From Bordetella genomosp. 9 (GTDB lineage Bacteria > Pseudomonadota > Gammaproteobacteria > Burkholderiales > Burkholderiaceae_B), in assembly GCF_002261425.1 (NCBI RefSeq), contig NZ_NEVJ01000001.1, positions 1,178,001 through 1,242,000 on the forward strand: DNA of 64,000 nt, read 5' to 3'. Below are positions 26,571 to 35,292 of the stretch, in pieces (positions within the stretch are counted from its first letter, which is position 1; each line of letters opens with the position of its first letter). The translations under genes were made by a program, and so were the position numbers. The notes beneath the pieces are model-generated. The model did not search any database and had not been told where the DNA came from. It saw only the letters and a program-made list of their open reading frames with translations.

Positions 26571-27542
26571 ATGAAAGGACTGATCGCGGGCGCCGCACTT
26601 GCGGCCCTGATGACCGCGGCTTCGCCGGTTGATGCCCAGCAGCATTATCCGGAGCGGCCCATCCGGCTTATCGTGGGGCAGTCGCCAGGCTCGGCCGCGG
26701 ATGGGGTCGCGCGCCTGCTCGCGGCCGAGATGGGCAAGTACCTGGGCCAGTCGGTCGTCGTCGAAAACCAGGCGGGCGCTGGCGGCACGATTGCCGCGGC
26801 GAGCGTGGCGCAGATGAAGCCCGATGGATACACGCTCATGATGGGCATTGCCTCCCAACTGAGCCTGGGACCGCATCTTTTCAAGAAGGCGGCCTATGAC
26901 CCGTTCAAGGATTTCACTTATATCGCTCCCGCGGCCGATGTCGTGATGGTATTGACCGCCAGCGACAAAAGCGGCGTCACCGATCTGGCTACGCTCGTTC
27001 GCAAGGCCAAGGCGGCGCCGGGGCGTATGACTTACGCAAGTTCCGGTGTCGGGTCGGCTTCCCAGCTGTCCGTGGAGATGCTATCGGAGCGTGCAGGGAT
27101 ATCGTTGCTGCACGTGCCTTATAAAGGCACCGCACCCGCGGTGACAAGCGTCATAGCCAATGAGACGGACCTGCTGTCGAACGTGGTAGGCGCGGTATAT
27201 GGGCCCGCCCGATCCGGAAAATTGGTGCCGATCGTCGTGTTCGCGGACAAGCGTAGCGCCTTGCTACCCGACGTGCCCACGTCCTCCGAACAAGGCTATG
27301 AATTGCCGAAGATCGCGGGTTGGGTGGGATTGGTGGGACCGGCGGGACTGCCGGCCGAGATCGCCGTGAAGCTCGCCGATGCTTTGCACAGGGCACAGCA
27401 GGACCCCAAGGTCCAGGCGTTCTACGACGCACAGGGCCTGATCCTGTGGCAGGGCAACGCAGCCGAATTCCTGAGCCGGGCCCGCACGGACAGCGACGTG
27501 TGGGGAAAACTGATCAGGGAGAAGGGCATCGTTGCGGAGTAG
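26571..27542 (+). CDS. Bug/TctC-family periplasmic carboxylate receptor
   Basis: A 323-residue Bug protein. The start at 26571 follows an AAGGGGA ribosome site and opens a signal peptide (MKGLIAGAALAALMTAASPV, cleavage near DAQQHYP). The mature part has YPERPIRLIVGQSPGSAADG and VVENQAGAGGTIAAA, where the usual PFPPGG loop is changed to GQSPGS. It is divergent from the GlxA-type regulator, 241 bases away, and is probably its target. Together with the racemase gene it suggests uptake or sensing of an amino acid or N-methylated carboxylate. Confidence 0.87.
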   Translation: MKGLIAGAALAALMTAASPVDAQQHYPERPIRLIVGQSPGSAADGVARLLAAEMGKYLGQSVVVENQAGAGGTIAAASVAQMKPDGYTLMMGIASQLSLGPHLFKKAAYDPFKDFTYIAPAADVVMVLTASDKSGVTDLATLVRKAKAAPGRMTYASSGVGSASQLSVEMLSERAGISLLHVPYKGTAPAVTSVIANETDLLSNVVGAVYGPARSGKLVPIVVFADKRSALLPDVPTSSEQGYELPKIAGWVGLVGPAGLPAEIAVKLADALHRAQQDPKVQAFYDAQGLILWQGNAAEFLSRARTDSDVWGKLIREKGIVAE

Positions 27543-27559
27543 GGGTTATTGTGCGGCGC

Positions 27560-27652
27560 GCGCGGGCGTTGCGGCCCGCGCCAGGATGGCGCGGTGCGCG
27601 GCGATGATTCATCGATCTCGTCGATGGTCGCGTCGCGGACATATCGCGACGC
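27560..27652. terminator. Two GC-rich hairpins between convergent genes
   Basis: GCGCGGGC (27560-27567) pairs with GCCCGCGC (27574-27581), and GCGTCGCG (27630-27637) pairs with CGCGACGC (27645-27652). They sit in the 135-base gap between the convergent Bug and GST genes. Neither has a T-run, so they are not classic intrinsic terminators, but they may serve to halt or stabilise transcripts from both sides. Confidence 0.4.
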
Positions 27653-27677
27653 GTCTGGCTGCCACGTCAGAGGGAGA

Positions 27678-28289
27678 TCAATAGTCTGCGCTGGGGCGCT
27701 GGCGGAAATTGTCGTACCAGGCATTGAGGCGCTCATACCGGTTCGCAAAGGGCAATTCAAAGCGCTCCCGCGCGGTTTGAAGAATCGCGAACACGGTGCA
27801 ATCGGCGATGGTAGGCGCGGCGCCGGCCAAGAACGCCTGTTCACCGATCGAGGCTTCCAGTGCCTCCAGAATCTCATCGACATAGGTATATAGCTTGTCC
27901 GCCAGTTCACGCGACGGTTGCGCCTCCTTCGCCGGGAAAGCCGTCGTCACATTCCACAGCCACAACTGCGAACGTACGATGAGGTCCGTCCCAAGGCGCT
28001 CGAGAGCGCGCACCTTCGCGCGCGAGGCGGCGTCCGCGCCCATCATCGGCTTTTGCGGATACAGCTCTTCCAGGTATTCGACGATCGCAGCGGAGTCGTT
28101 GATGGGCGTACCGTCGTCCGTAAGCAGGGTGGGAGCCCTGCCACTCGGGTTGATGGCCAGGTACTCGGGCGATTTGTGTTCGCCCTGTGCGTAGTCGAGC
28201 TCATAACGCGGCACATGCAGGCCTTTTTCGCTCAGGTAGATGATGACGCGCCTGGGGTTGGTGCCCTTTCGAAACTGGTAAAGCAGCAT
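27678..28289 (-). CDS. Glutathione S-transferase family protein
   Basis: A 203-residue cytosolic GST. The N-terminal thioredoxin-like domain (1-78) has the signatures INPSGRAPTLL and INDSAAIVEYLEELYP that bind glutathione, and the C-terminal helical domain has the fold-stabilising PTIADCTVFA motif at about 160-170. The usual catalytic Ser or Tyr near residue 10 is replaced by a region KGTNPRRVIIYL, so Thr10 or Ser-like chemistry is possible. The gene is divergent from an XRE regulator 124 bases away, which probably controls it. Confidence 0.85.
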   Translation of the reverse strand: MLLYQFRKGTNPRRVIIYLSEKGLHVPRYELDYAQGEHKSPEYLAINPSGRAPTLLTDDGTPINDSAAIVEYLEELYPQKPMMGADAASRAKVRALERLGTDLIVRSQLWLWNVTTAFPAKEAQPSRELADKLYTYVDEILEALEASIGEQAFLAGAAPTIADCTVFAILQTARERFELPFANRYERLNAWYDNFRQRPSADY

Positions 28290-28341
28290 GAATGTTCTCG
28301 TTATTTCCGTTCAGGTGCGGCCAGTGTAGGAAGGAGTTTTA

Positions 28342-28380
28342 GCTATTACAATATTCGCTTTATGCTATTACTAAGGTAAT
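28342..28380. promoter_or_regulatory. Direct and inverted repeats between GST and the XRE regulator
   Basis: GCTATTAC occurs at 28342-28349 and again at 28364-28371, 22 bases apart, which is two turns of the helix. The second copy is part of a dyad ATTAC-TAAG-GTAAT at 28367-28380. The stretch is AT-rich and lies about 35-70 bases before the XRE start, suitable for the operator of that regulator. Confidence 0.5.
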
Positions 28381-28413
28381 GGACGAGATGCATTGGGTGG
28401 GAAGGCATCGTTT

Positions 28414-29205
28414 ATGAGCGATCGGCTGGCACGCCTGCCTGCCAAACAACGGCTGTCGGAGTTCGTCCGGTTTTGCCGTGAACGTGCTTCGCCCGAAGCG
28501 TGCGGCTTCCCGCCGGCGCGGCGTCGGCGCACGGCAGGATTGCGGCGCGAGGAAGCGGCCGCGCTATGCGGCGTCGGCCTGACTTGGTACACGTGGTTTG
28601 AGCAGGGACGCGACATCGCCGTCTCCGACGCCTTCCTGCACCGTCTCGCGCATGGCTTGCGCCTGAGTCGTGCCGAGCATGAGCATTTGTTCGCCTTGGC
28701 GGGACGGCAAGTGACTGCAACGAGCAACGTTGCCGAAGTGCCCGAAAGCCTGCGCACGCTCATTGCGACACTGCCCCAAGCCGTCTATGTGATGAACCGT
28801 GCGTGGGACATATTGGCGTTCAACGACGCGGCCACCGAGCTATTCGAGGATTTTCGGGAACCCAATCCGAACATGCTGCGCATCGTGCTCTTCTCCAGCC
28901 GATATCGCGCCCGGGTGCTCGATTGGGAGCGGGCAGCTCGCCTGATATTGCTCAAGGCACGCCATGATCATCTGACGGGCGAAAAATCGCCGATGCTGCG
29001 CGGCATTCTCGATGACGCGTTGGAACGGCTTCCCGCCGCCGCGAGCTGGTGGGCGGACCCTGAGGTGGTTCGCATTGGTAATACGGTAATCGCACTGCGC
29101 CAAGCCAACGGCGCCCCGCGCAGTTTTATGCTGCACTTGCTGAGCGCGGAGGACACGCCCAGCTTGCGGGTCGTGATATGCACGCCCATCCAGGATGGAG
29201 CGTGA
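28414..29205 (+). CDS. XRE-family regulator with MmyB-like ligand-binding domain
   Basis: A 263-residue regulator. Residues about 10-80 form a helix-turn-helix of the kind RRRRTAGLRREEAAALCGVG (LTWYTWFEQGRDI follows), and about 100-255 match the MmyB/PAS-like ligand-binding domain (AVYVMNRAWDILAFNDAATE). This combination is common in actinobacteria and proteobacteria next to oxidoreductases or GSTs and often represses the divergent gene in response to a small lipid-like ligand. The ATG at 28414 was chosen over a TTG 21 bases upstream. It ends about 55 bases before a terminator. Confidence 0.85.
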   Translation: MSDRLARLPAKQRLSEFVRFCRERASPEACGFPPARRRRTAGLRREEAAALCGVGLTWYTWFEQGRDIAVSDAFLHRLAHGLRLSRAEHEHLFALAGRQVTATSNVAEVPESLRTLIATLPQAVYVMNRAWDILAFNDAATELFEDFREPNPNMLRIVLFSSRYRARVLDWERAARLILLKARHDHLTGEKSPMLRGILDDALERLPAAASWWADPEVVRIGNTVIALRQANGAPRSFMLHLLSAEDTPSLRVVICTPIQDGA

Positions 29206-29259
29206 GCACGGCTGAACTTTCGCTGGAAAAGAAAAAGTGGAAAAGAGAAAGTGGAAAAG

Positions 29260-29292
29260 AAAAAGGCCGAACAACAAGTGTCCGGCCTTTTT
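29260..29292. terminator. Bidirectional rho-independent terminator
   Basis: AAAAAGGCCG (29260-29269) and CGGCCTTTTT (29283-29292) form a stem with a 13-base loop, flanked by A- and T-runs so that it works on both strands. It separates the XRE regulator gene on the plus strand from tRNA-Gly on the minus strand. Confidence 0.75.
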
Positions 29293-29301
29293 CGATCATT
29301 C

Positions 29302-29377
29302 TGGAGCGGGAAACGAGTCTCGAACTCGCGACCTCAACCTTGGCAAGGTTGCGCTCTACCAACTGAGCTATTCCCGC
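29302..29377 (-). tRNA. glyT: tRNA-Gly (anticodon GCC)
   Basis: The minus strand gives a 76-base cloverleaf starting GCGGGAATAGCTCAGTTGGT. The acceptor arm GCGGGAA pairs with TTCCCGC, the D-arm holds AGCTCAGTTGGTAGAGC, the anticodon loop CTTGCCAAG gives GCC, the T-arm has GTTCGAGAC, and the CCA end is encoded. It is a single tRNA gene between the terminator at 29260-29292 and murB. No integrase or attachment-site duplication is seen beside it. The gene number suffix is not assigned by sequence. Confidence 0.96.
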
Positions 29378-29466
29378 AGTGTTTCAAAACCGGTGTTTCC
29401 ACATCGGTCTTTCATGCTTCGCGTAAAATCAGCGAAGACAGAAACTATATCAGATCACGAAAAGCG

Positions 29467-30510
29467 ATGTCAAACTCAGCGGCGCCCGTCGGCGAAATCG
29501 ACACTCTTACGCCGATGGCGGCGGACCTGACCCCGCTGAACACCTTCGGCCTGGTGTCGAAAGCGGCCGCCTACGTCCGCATCGTTTCGCCGGCGCAGCT
29601 CCCCGCCTTGTCCAGGCTTGCCCAGGCGCACGGCGGCGCCTTCGTGCTGGGCGGCGGCAGCAACGTCGTGCTGCCGTCCACCATGGAAGGCCTGGTGGCG
29701 CACATGGCCATCCCCGGCATCCGGCTGGTCGAAGCGCGCGGTGACGCGTGGATCGTCGAGGCCGGCGGCGGCGAAAGCTGGCACGGCTTCGTCGATGCAT
29801 GCCTGCGCAACGGCTGGGACGGCCTGGAAAATCTTGCCCTGATACCGGGTACGGTCGGCGCCAGCCCCGTGCAGAACATCGGCGCGTATGGCGTCGAGCT
29901 GGATCAGCGCTTCCTGGGCTTGACGGCCTGGGACATCGCGCGCGGCGAGAGGGTCGAGATGTCGGCGCGGGACTGCCGCTTCGCCTATCGGGACAGCCGC
30001 TTCAAGCATGACGCGCCTGGCCGATGGGCCATCGTGTCGGTGCGCTTCGCGTTGCCGCGGCCTTGGCAACCCGTGCTCGATTATCCCGATCTGCGGACGC
30101 ATCCGGCGCTGGCCGACGCCGTGTCGGCGCGGGCGATCTTCGATGCCGTATGCGCCATCCGCCGCCAGAAATTGCCGGACCCCGCGGTGATCGGCAACGC
30201 CGGCAGCTTTTTCAAGAATCCGATCGTGACGGCCGCGCAGCATGCCGTCCTGAGCGACCGCTTTCCCGGACTGGTGTCCTACCCCCAGGCGGACGGCCGC
30301 TATAAACTGGCGGCCGGCTGGTTGATCGACCAATGCGGATGGAAAGGGCGTTCGCTGGGGCCGGTGGGCGTGCATGACCGCCAGGCGCTGGTACTGGTCA
30401 ATCGCGGGGGCGCTCGCGCCGCCGACATCATGGCCCTGGCCAACGCGATACGCGCGGACGTCCAGGCGCGCTATGGCGTGGACCTGGAACCCGAGCCGGT
30501 GCGACCCTGA
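29467..30510 (+). CDS. murB: UDP-N-acetylenolpyruvoylglucosamine reductase
   Basis: A 347-residue FAD enzyme that reduces UDP-GlcNAc-enolpyruvate to UDP-MurNAc with NADPH, the second committed step of peptidoglycan synthesis. It has the type I MurB layout: an N-terminal [13 protein letters not shown], the FAD-binding [12 protein letters not shown] and [20 protein letters not shown], and the catalytic serine in [12 protein letters not shown]. The start at 29467 gives the standard N-terminus. It lies downstream of tRNA-Gly on the opposite strand and converges with dapB. Confidence 0.94.
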   Translation: MSNSAAPVGEIDTLTPMAADLTPLNTFGLVSKAAAYVRIVSPAQLPALSRLAQAHGGAFVLGGGSNVVLPSTMEGLVAHMAIPGIRLVEARGDAWIVEAGGGESWHGFVDACLRNGWDGLENLALIPGTVGASPVQNIGAYGVELDQRFLGLTAWDIARGERVEMSARDCRFAYRDSRFKHDAPGRWAIVSVRFALPRPWQPVLDYPDLRTHPALADAVSARAIFDAVCAIRRQKLPDPAVIGNAGSFFKNPIVTAAQHAVLSDRFPGLVSYPQADGRYKLAAGWLIDQCGWKGRSLGPVGVHDRQALVLVNRGGARAADIMALANAIRADVQARYGVDLEPEPVRP

Positions 30511-30587
30511 GTGATGTGGCCCCGTGTAGTGCGACCCCGAGTAGTGCAGCCGTGAGCGGTGGGGGCCCCGACCTGCCCGCTGTACGC

Positions 30588-31379
30588 CTAAAGTCCCAGG
30601 ACCTTCTGCATATCGAACAGCCCCTGCGTCTTGTCGCGCAGGAAGGCGGCGGCGCGCAGGCTGCCTTGCGCGTACGTGGCGCGGCTGCTGCTGCGGTGCG
30701 TGATCTCGACGCGCTCGCCGATGCCGCAGAAATACACCGTGTGATCGCCGACGATGTCCCCGCCGCGCACGACGGAAAACCCGATGGTGCCCGGCTCCCG
30801 CACGCCCGTGTCGCCATGCCGCGTCCACGTGGCGACGTCGGGCAGGTCCACGCCCCAGGCCTGCGCGATGGTTTCGCCCATCTTCAATGCGGTGCCCGAC
30901 GGCGCATCCACCTTCTTGTTGTGATGCGCTTCGAACACTTCCACGTCATAGCCCGAATTCAGGATGCGTGCCGCCATGTCCAGCAGGCGCAGCGTCGCGT
31001 TGACGCCCACGCTCATGTTCGGCGCGAAGACGATGGCGATGCTTTCCGCCGCCTTGGCGATTTCGGCGCGGCCGGCTTCGTCGAAGCCGGTGGTGCCGAT
31101 CACCGCCTTGACGCCATGCCGCACGCAGGCCCGCAGATGGTCCAACGTGCCTTCCGGGCGCGTGAAGTCGATGAGGCAGTCGGCGCCGGCCAACGCCTGC
31201 AGGTCATCGGTGATCGCCACGCCGGTATCGCGGCCCAGGAAGGCACCGGCGTCCTGACCGATCCGATCGCTGCCCGCGCGGTCGAGCGCGACCGCCAGCG
31301 TCATGTCGGGATGGTTCAGGACCGCTTCGATAAGCATGCGGCCCATCCGGCCGCCGGCGCCGGCAATGGCGATGCGCAT
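30588..31379 (-). CDS. dapB: 4-hydroxy-tetrahydrodipicolinate reductase
   Basis: A 263-residue enzyme of the lysine and diaminopimelate pathway, reducing hydroxytetrahydrodipicolinate with NAD(P)H. The dinucleotide-binding [12 protein letters not shown] starts at residue 4, with GTTGFDEAG near 96 and the catalytic [14 protein letters not shown] near 150. It follows bamE on the minus strand after 33 bases, the same order bamE-dapB seen in Bordetella, and may be in one transcript with it. Confidence 0.95.
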   Translation of the reverse strand: MRIAIAGAGGRMGRMLIEAVLNHPDMTLAVALDRAGSDRIGQDAGAFLGRDTGVAITDDLQALAGADCLIDFTRPEGTLDHLRACVRHGVKAVIGTTGFDEAGRAEIAKAAESIAIVFAPNMSVGVNATLRLLDMAARILNSGYDVEVFEAHHNKKVDAPSGTALKMGETIAQAWGVDLPDVATWTRHGDTGVREPGTIGFSVVRGGDIVGDHTVYFCGIGERVEITHRSSSRATYAQGSLRAAAFLRDKTQGLFDMQKVLGL

Positions 31380-31412
31380 GTGAAATCCTTGTCGTTGGCT
31401 GCTGGGTAGGCG

Positions 31413-31997
31413 CTACTTCTGGCTGGGAGCCGCCGGGGTGCTGGCGCCATTGATGGTGGTGGGCGTACCGCCCGTGCCATTGACGTTGGCGGGCGTGCCG
31501 CTGCTGCCGCTGACGCCGGCGGGCAGGCCGGCCCCGGTCGGACCGACCGGGGCGGTACCGGCGGGTGCCGGCGCCTGCGGTGGCGGCACGTTGGTGCCGG
31601 CCGAATTGGACGGGCCGTCGGCCAGCTGATAAGGCTGCACGTCAGGCTGCTGGTCGCCCTGCCAACGGGTCAGCTTGTCGTTTTCGAAGAAAACGGTGAA
31701 CTTGCGTTCCTGGGCCGCGCCATAGCCGGGCTTGTAGTAGTAGGGATAGTCCCAGCGGTCGGCGTGCAGCACGCTGGTCAGCGTGGGGCTGCCCAGGGCG
31801 AACCGCACCTGTTCCCGGGTCATGCCGGGGCGCAGCAGGCCGACCTGCTCGCTGGTGATCCAGTTGCCTTGCTGGACCGGCGCCTTGTACGGGAAGCCCC
31901 ATTTGCCGGAACTGCATCCCGCCAGGGCAAGGGCGATCGCACCGACTGCGATTACCGCTTTCAAGCGGCGGGATGTGGGACGTATGATCGTGGACAC
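31413..31997 (-). CDS. bamE: Outer membrane assembly lipoprotein BamE (SmpA/OmlA)
   Basis: A 194-residue lipoprotein of the BAM complex that inserts beta-barrel proteins. The GTG start at 31997 was chosen because it opens a signal (VIAVGAIALALAGC) with lipobox LAGC. The BamE fold follows, with GNWITSEQVGLLRPGMTREQ and PTLTSVLHADRWDYPYYY. The C-terminal 60 residues are an unusual proline/glycine/threonine-rich tail (VPPPQAPAPAGTAPVGPTGA and GTPANVNGTGGTP-type repeats) not found in E. coli BamE (113 residues). It is divergent from fur, as in many proteobacteria. Confidence 0.9.
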   Translation of the reverse strand: MSTIIRPTSRRLKAVIAVGAIALALAGCSSGKWGFPYKAPVQQGNWITSEQVGLLRPGMTREQVRFALGSPTLTSVLHADRWDYPYYYKPGYGAAQERKFTVFFENDKLTRWQGDQQPDVQPYQLADGPSNSAGTNVPPPQAPAPAGTAPVGPTGAGLPAGVSGSSGTPANVNGTGGTPTTINGASTPAAPSQK

Positions 31998-32173
31998 TCG
32001 GGGTTCCCCGTAATGGATACTGGCAAAACCGTTATCATAAAGGTTTATCAAGTCATTCCGCGTGGCGTGGGCGACGGGCGCATGAGCAAAGCTCAAGCGC
32101 AGGGGCATGAGTCGGCGGCCACGCCGGCCCGTTCCCGTCCCGCCTACGGCGCGGATCTTTCTCCATTGGACCA

Positions 32174-32593
32174 ATGAGCGATCAAAGCGACCTCAAGACG
32201 ATGGGTTTGAAGGCGACCTTTCCGCGCCTGAAGATCCTGGATATTTTCCGTAAGGCGGAGCAGCGCCATCTTAGCGCGGAAGACGTATACCGTGCCCTGA
32301 TCGCCGAAAACGTCGAAATCGGCCTGGCCACCGTCTACCGCGTGCTCACGCAGTTCGAGCAGGCGGGCATCCTGGCGCGCAGCCAGTTCGATAGCGGCAA
32401 GGCCGTTTTCGAGTTGAACGACGGCGACCACCACGACCATCTGATCTGCACCAACTGCGGAAAGGTGGTCGAGTTCAACGATATCGAAATCGAAAAGCGC
32501 CAGCACAAGATCGCCAAGGACAATAGCTTTCTACTCGAAAGCCATGCGATGGTGCTGTACGGCACGTGCGGGGACTGCGCCACGCGCCGTTGA
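32174..32593 (+). CDS. fur: Ferric uptake regulator
   Basis: A 139-residue iron-responsive repressor. The winged helix occupies about 1-80 ([16 protein letters not shown] and [20 protein letters not shown]), followed by the metal-binding dimer domain with [16 protein letters not shown] and a second zinc pair CGDC near the C-terminus. With Fe2+ it shuts off iron-uptake genes. Its start lies 177 bases from the divergent bamE start, and the AT-rich stretch at 32024-32055 between them could hold its own promoter, though I could not define a Fur box. Confidence 0.96.
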   Translation: MSDQSDLKTMGLKATFPRLKILDIFRKAEQRHLSAEDVYRALIAENVEIGLATVYRVLTQFEQAGILARSQFDSGKAVFELNDGDHHDHLICTNCGKVVEFNDIEIEKRQHKIAKDNSFLLESHAMVLYGTCGDCATRR

Positions 32594-32621
32594 TGCGACG
32601 GCCGACGCGGTGGGCGCCTGC

Positions 32622-34268
32622 TCAGGCGCCCAGCATTTCCCGGGCGTGCTGCCGGGTGGTCGCCGTGATCTTGATTCCGCCCAGCATGCGCGCGATCTCC
32701 TCGACGCGCGCCTCGGCATCCAGCTCGACGATACGCGAGTGCGTGGTGCCGGCCTTTTCCGCCTTGCTGACCTGGTAATGCGCACCGCCGCGCGCGGCGA
32801 CTTGCGGCAGGTGGGTCACGCACAGCACCTGATGGCGCTGCCCGAGTTCTCCCAGCAGGCGGCCCACGACCTCGGCCACCGCGCCGCCCACCCCGCTGTC
32901 GACTTCATCGAATATCAAGGTGGGTACCCGTGCCGCCCGGCTGGCGATCACCGACAGGGCCAGCGAAATGCGCGAAAGCTCGCCGCCCGACGCGACCTTG
33001 GCCAGCGGCCGGGGCGTGGTGCCGGCGTGCCCGGCGACCAGGAATTCCACGACGTCGTCCCCCTGCGCCGACGGCGCGGAGGCTTTTTCCACCGCCACTT
33101 CGAAGCGGCCGCCCTGCATCGCCAGCGTCTGCATGGCTTCGGTGATCAGCTTGCCGAGTTCCTTGGCGGTCTTGCGGCGGGCCGTCGACAGCTTGGCCGA
33201 GGCCTTGGCGTAGTCGGCCTGCGCGGCTTCGGTCTGGGCGCGCAGCGCGTCCACGTCGGCGGCCGCCGCCATGTCCGCCAACTGGGCGTGCAGCGTTTCG
33301 CGCAGTTCGGACAGGCCTTCGGGATCGACCTTGAACTTGCGTCCCAGCTCGAATACCGCGGTCATCCGTTCCTCGACCTGCGCCAGCCGGGCCGGGTCCA
33401 GCTCGACGCGGCTGACATAGTTGTTCAGGTCCGAGACCGCCTCCGCGATGGCGATCCGGGCGGACTCCAGTTCATCGTAGACGCCCGCCAGTTCGGGATC
33501 GTGGCGTTTGAGCTGCTCCAGCACGTGCACGGCGGCCACCACCCGGCTATGCGCGGACTCATCGTCGCCATCCAGCGCCTGCACGGTGCGCGATGCCCCG
33601 TCCAGCAGCGATTGCGCGTGCGACAGGCGCGTATGCTCCGCCTGCAGCGTTTCCCATTCGCCGGGGTGAGGATCCAGCTTGTCCAGCTCGTCGGCCTGCC
33701 ATTGCAGGCGTTCGCGATCGGCTTCCAGCGTCGCGCTGTCGCGTTCGGCGCCTTCCAGCTGCTTGGCAAGCTGGCGCCAGCGCTTCCAGGCCTGCGATAC
33801 CGCTTGCCGCAGCTCGCCATGGCCGCCCTGGGTGTCCAGCAGGTCGCGCTGGGCATCGGGCCGCATCAGGCTTTGATGGGCGTGCTGGCCGTGGATATCC
33901 ACCAGGCTGTCGCCCAGCTCGCGCAACTGCGCCACCGTGGACGGCACGCCGTTCACGAAGGCGCGGCTGCGGCCCTGCGCGTCCACCACGCGGCGCAGCA
34001 CGAGTTCGTCTTCCGCGTCGATTTCGCGTTCGGCCAGCCAGGGGCGCAGATGCTCGGGCGTGTCGAACACCGCGCTGATGTCGGCGCGCGCCGCGCCTTC
34101 GCGCAATACGGACGCGTCGGCGCGTTCGCCCAGCGTCAGCGCCAGCGCGTCGATCAGGATGGATTTGCCGGCGCCGGTTTCGCCGGAAAACACGGTAAAG
34201 CCGGCACCGAAATGGATGTCGGTCTTCTCAACGATCACGAAGTCCCGGATATGCAGCGTGCGCAGCAT
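32622..34268 (-). CDS. recN: DNA repair protein RecN
   Basis: A 548-residue SMC-like ATPase for double-strand break repair. The N-terminal Walker A is FSGETGAGKSILIDAL (27-42), the central 200-350 region forms a coiled coil, and the C-terminal ABC signature SGGELSRISLAL and Walker B LIFDEVDSGVGG complete the ATPase. It lies 7 bases downstream of nadK on the same strand, the order nadK-recN shared with many betaproteobacteria. It converges with fur. Confidence 0.95.
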   Translation of the reverse strand: MLRTLHIRDFVIVEKTDIHFGAGFTVFSGETGAGKSILIDALALTLGERADASVLREGAARADISAVFDTPEHLRPWLAEREIDAEDELVLRRVVDAQGRSRAFVNGVPSTVAQLRELGDSLVDIHGQHAHQSLMRPDAQRDLLDTQGGHGELRQAVSQAWKRWRQLAKQLEGAERDSATLEADRERLQWQADELDKLDPHPGEWETLQAEHTRLSHAQSLLDGASRTVQALDGDDESAHSRVVAAVHVLEQLKRHDPELAGVYDELESARIAIAEAVSDLNNYVSRVELDPARLAQVEERMTAVFELGRKFKVDPEGLSELRETLHAQLADMAAAADVDALRAQTEAAQADYAKASAKLSTARRKTAKELGKLITEAMQTLAMQGGRFEVAVEKASAPSAQGDDVVEFLVAGHAGTTPRPLAKVASGGELSRISLALSVIASRAARVPTLIFDEVDSGVGGAVAEVVGRLLGELGQRHQVLCVTHLPQVAARGGAHYQVSKAEKAGTTHSRIVELDAEARVEEIARMLGGIKITATTRQHAREMLGA

Positions 34269-34275
34269 GGCGGCG

Positions 34276-35175
34276 TCATTCTCCGCTGTCGGTGGCTTGC
34301 GGCATCAGATTCCAATGCAGCTTGCGTCGCAGGGTCGTGAAGAAACTGTAGCCTTCGGGATGCAGGAAGCGGATGGTATGCGGCGCGCGGCGGACCACGA
34401 TGCGGTCGCCGGGCTGCAGGTCCGACCAGGTCTGCATGTCGAAATGGCAGGACGCGCCATGTTCGACGCGGCCCATGCCGGTCAGGGTCATCACCAGTTC
34501 GCCGTTGTCCGGGATGACGATGGGCCGGTTCGACAGGGTCTGCGGCGCCACCGGCACCAGCACCATGGCCTGCAGGCCCGGATGCAGGATGGGGCCGTTG
34601 GACGACAGGGCGTAGGCCGTGGACCCGGTGGGGGTGGCGACGATCAGGCCGTCCGCCCGCTGCGTGTACATGAAGGTCCCGTCCAGCTCGACCCGGACTT
34701 CGATCATCCCGCCGCGGCCGGCGCGGTTGAGCACCACGTCGTTCACCGCGGATGAGGAAAACAATTGCTGGTCGCCGCGCCAGATGCCGCCTTCCAGCAG
34801 CATGCGGTCTTCGGCCTTGAAGTTGCCTTCCAGCACGCGCGACAGGGCGCTCTTGGCGTCGTGCAGAGGCACGTCGGTGATGAAGCCCAGCCTGCCGTGG
34901 TTGACCCCGATCAGGGGCACGCCGTGCGGCGCCAGGTAGCGCGCCGCGCCCAGCATGGTACCGTCGCCGCCCATCACCACGGCCAGATCGGCGCGACGGC
35001 CGATCTCGTCGATGTCCGCCACGGGGAATTCCGCCAGGCCGGTATTGTGGGACGTGTCCCTTTCGATAAGCACGCCGCGGCCTTCCTCGGTCAACATCTG
35101 GGCCAAGGCGCGCAGGGGGGCGTCCAGTCCGGTGTCCTGGTATCTGCCGATGAGGGCGACAGTCGGAAAATGCAT
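34276..35175 (-). CDS. nadK: NAD kinase
   Basis: A 299-residue NAD kinase, which makes NADP from NAD and ATP or polyphosphate. The family motifs GGDGTMLGAARYL near residue 70 and NHGRLGFITDV are present, along with the NE/D-type AVNDVVLNR loop and ATPTGSTAYALS near 185. It is divergent from hrcA, with 117 bases between, an arrangement found across Burkholderiales. Confidence 0.95.
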   Translation of the reverse strand: MHFPTVALIGRYQDTGLDAPLRALAQMLTEEGRGVLIERDTSHNTGLAEFPVADIDEIGRRADLAVVMGGDGTMLGAARYLAPHGVPLIGVNHGRLGFITDVPLHDAKSALSRVLEGNFKAEDRMLLEGGIWRGDQQLFSSSAVNDVVLNRAGRGGMIEVRVELDGTFMYTQRADGLIVATPTGSTAYALSSNGPILHPGLQAMVLVPVAPQTLSNRPIVIPDNGELVMTLTGMGRVEHGASCHFDMQTWSDLQPGDRIVVRRAPHTIRFLHPEGYSFFTTLRRKLHWNLMPQATDSGE

Positions 35176-35292
35176 GCTGGAGGCGGCGTCCGGTGTGGGT
35201 TTGAGCTAGGATTCAACGATTATATGGGGTCATATTTGCCTTTAAGGGACAAAATTGGCACCGTTGCAAAAAAGTTTCCATAGAATAGCGAC

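Noticed and set aside
29224..29262. Purine-rich repeats of GAAAAAGTGG type after the XRE regulator
   Set aside because: Short, imperfect low-complexity sequence leading into the terminator; no sign of a functional repeat array.
29302..29377. Integration site at tRNA-Gly
   Set aside because: No integrase gene, no duplicated tRNA 3' end and no mobile genes were found on either side.
35176..35292. CIRCE element upstream of hrcA
   Set aside because: The 117-base region lacks TTAGCACTC or GAGTGCTAA; only AT-rich sequence without that dyad is present.
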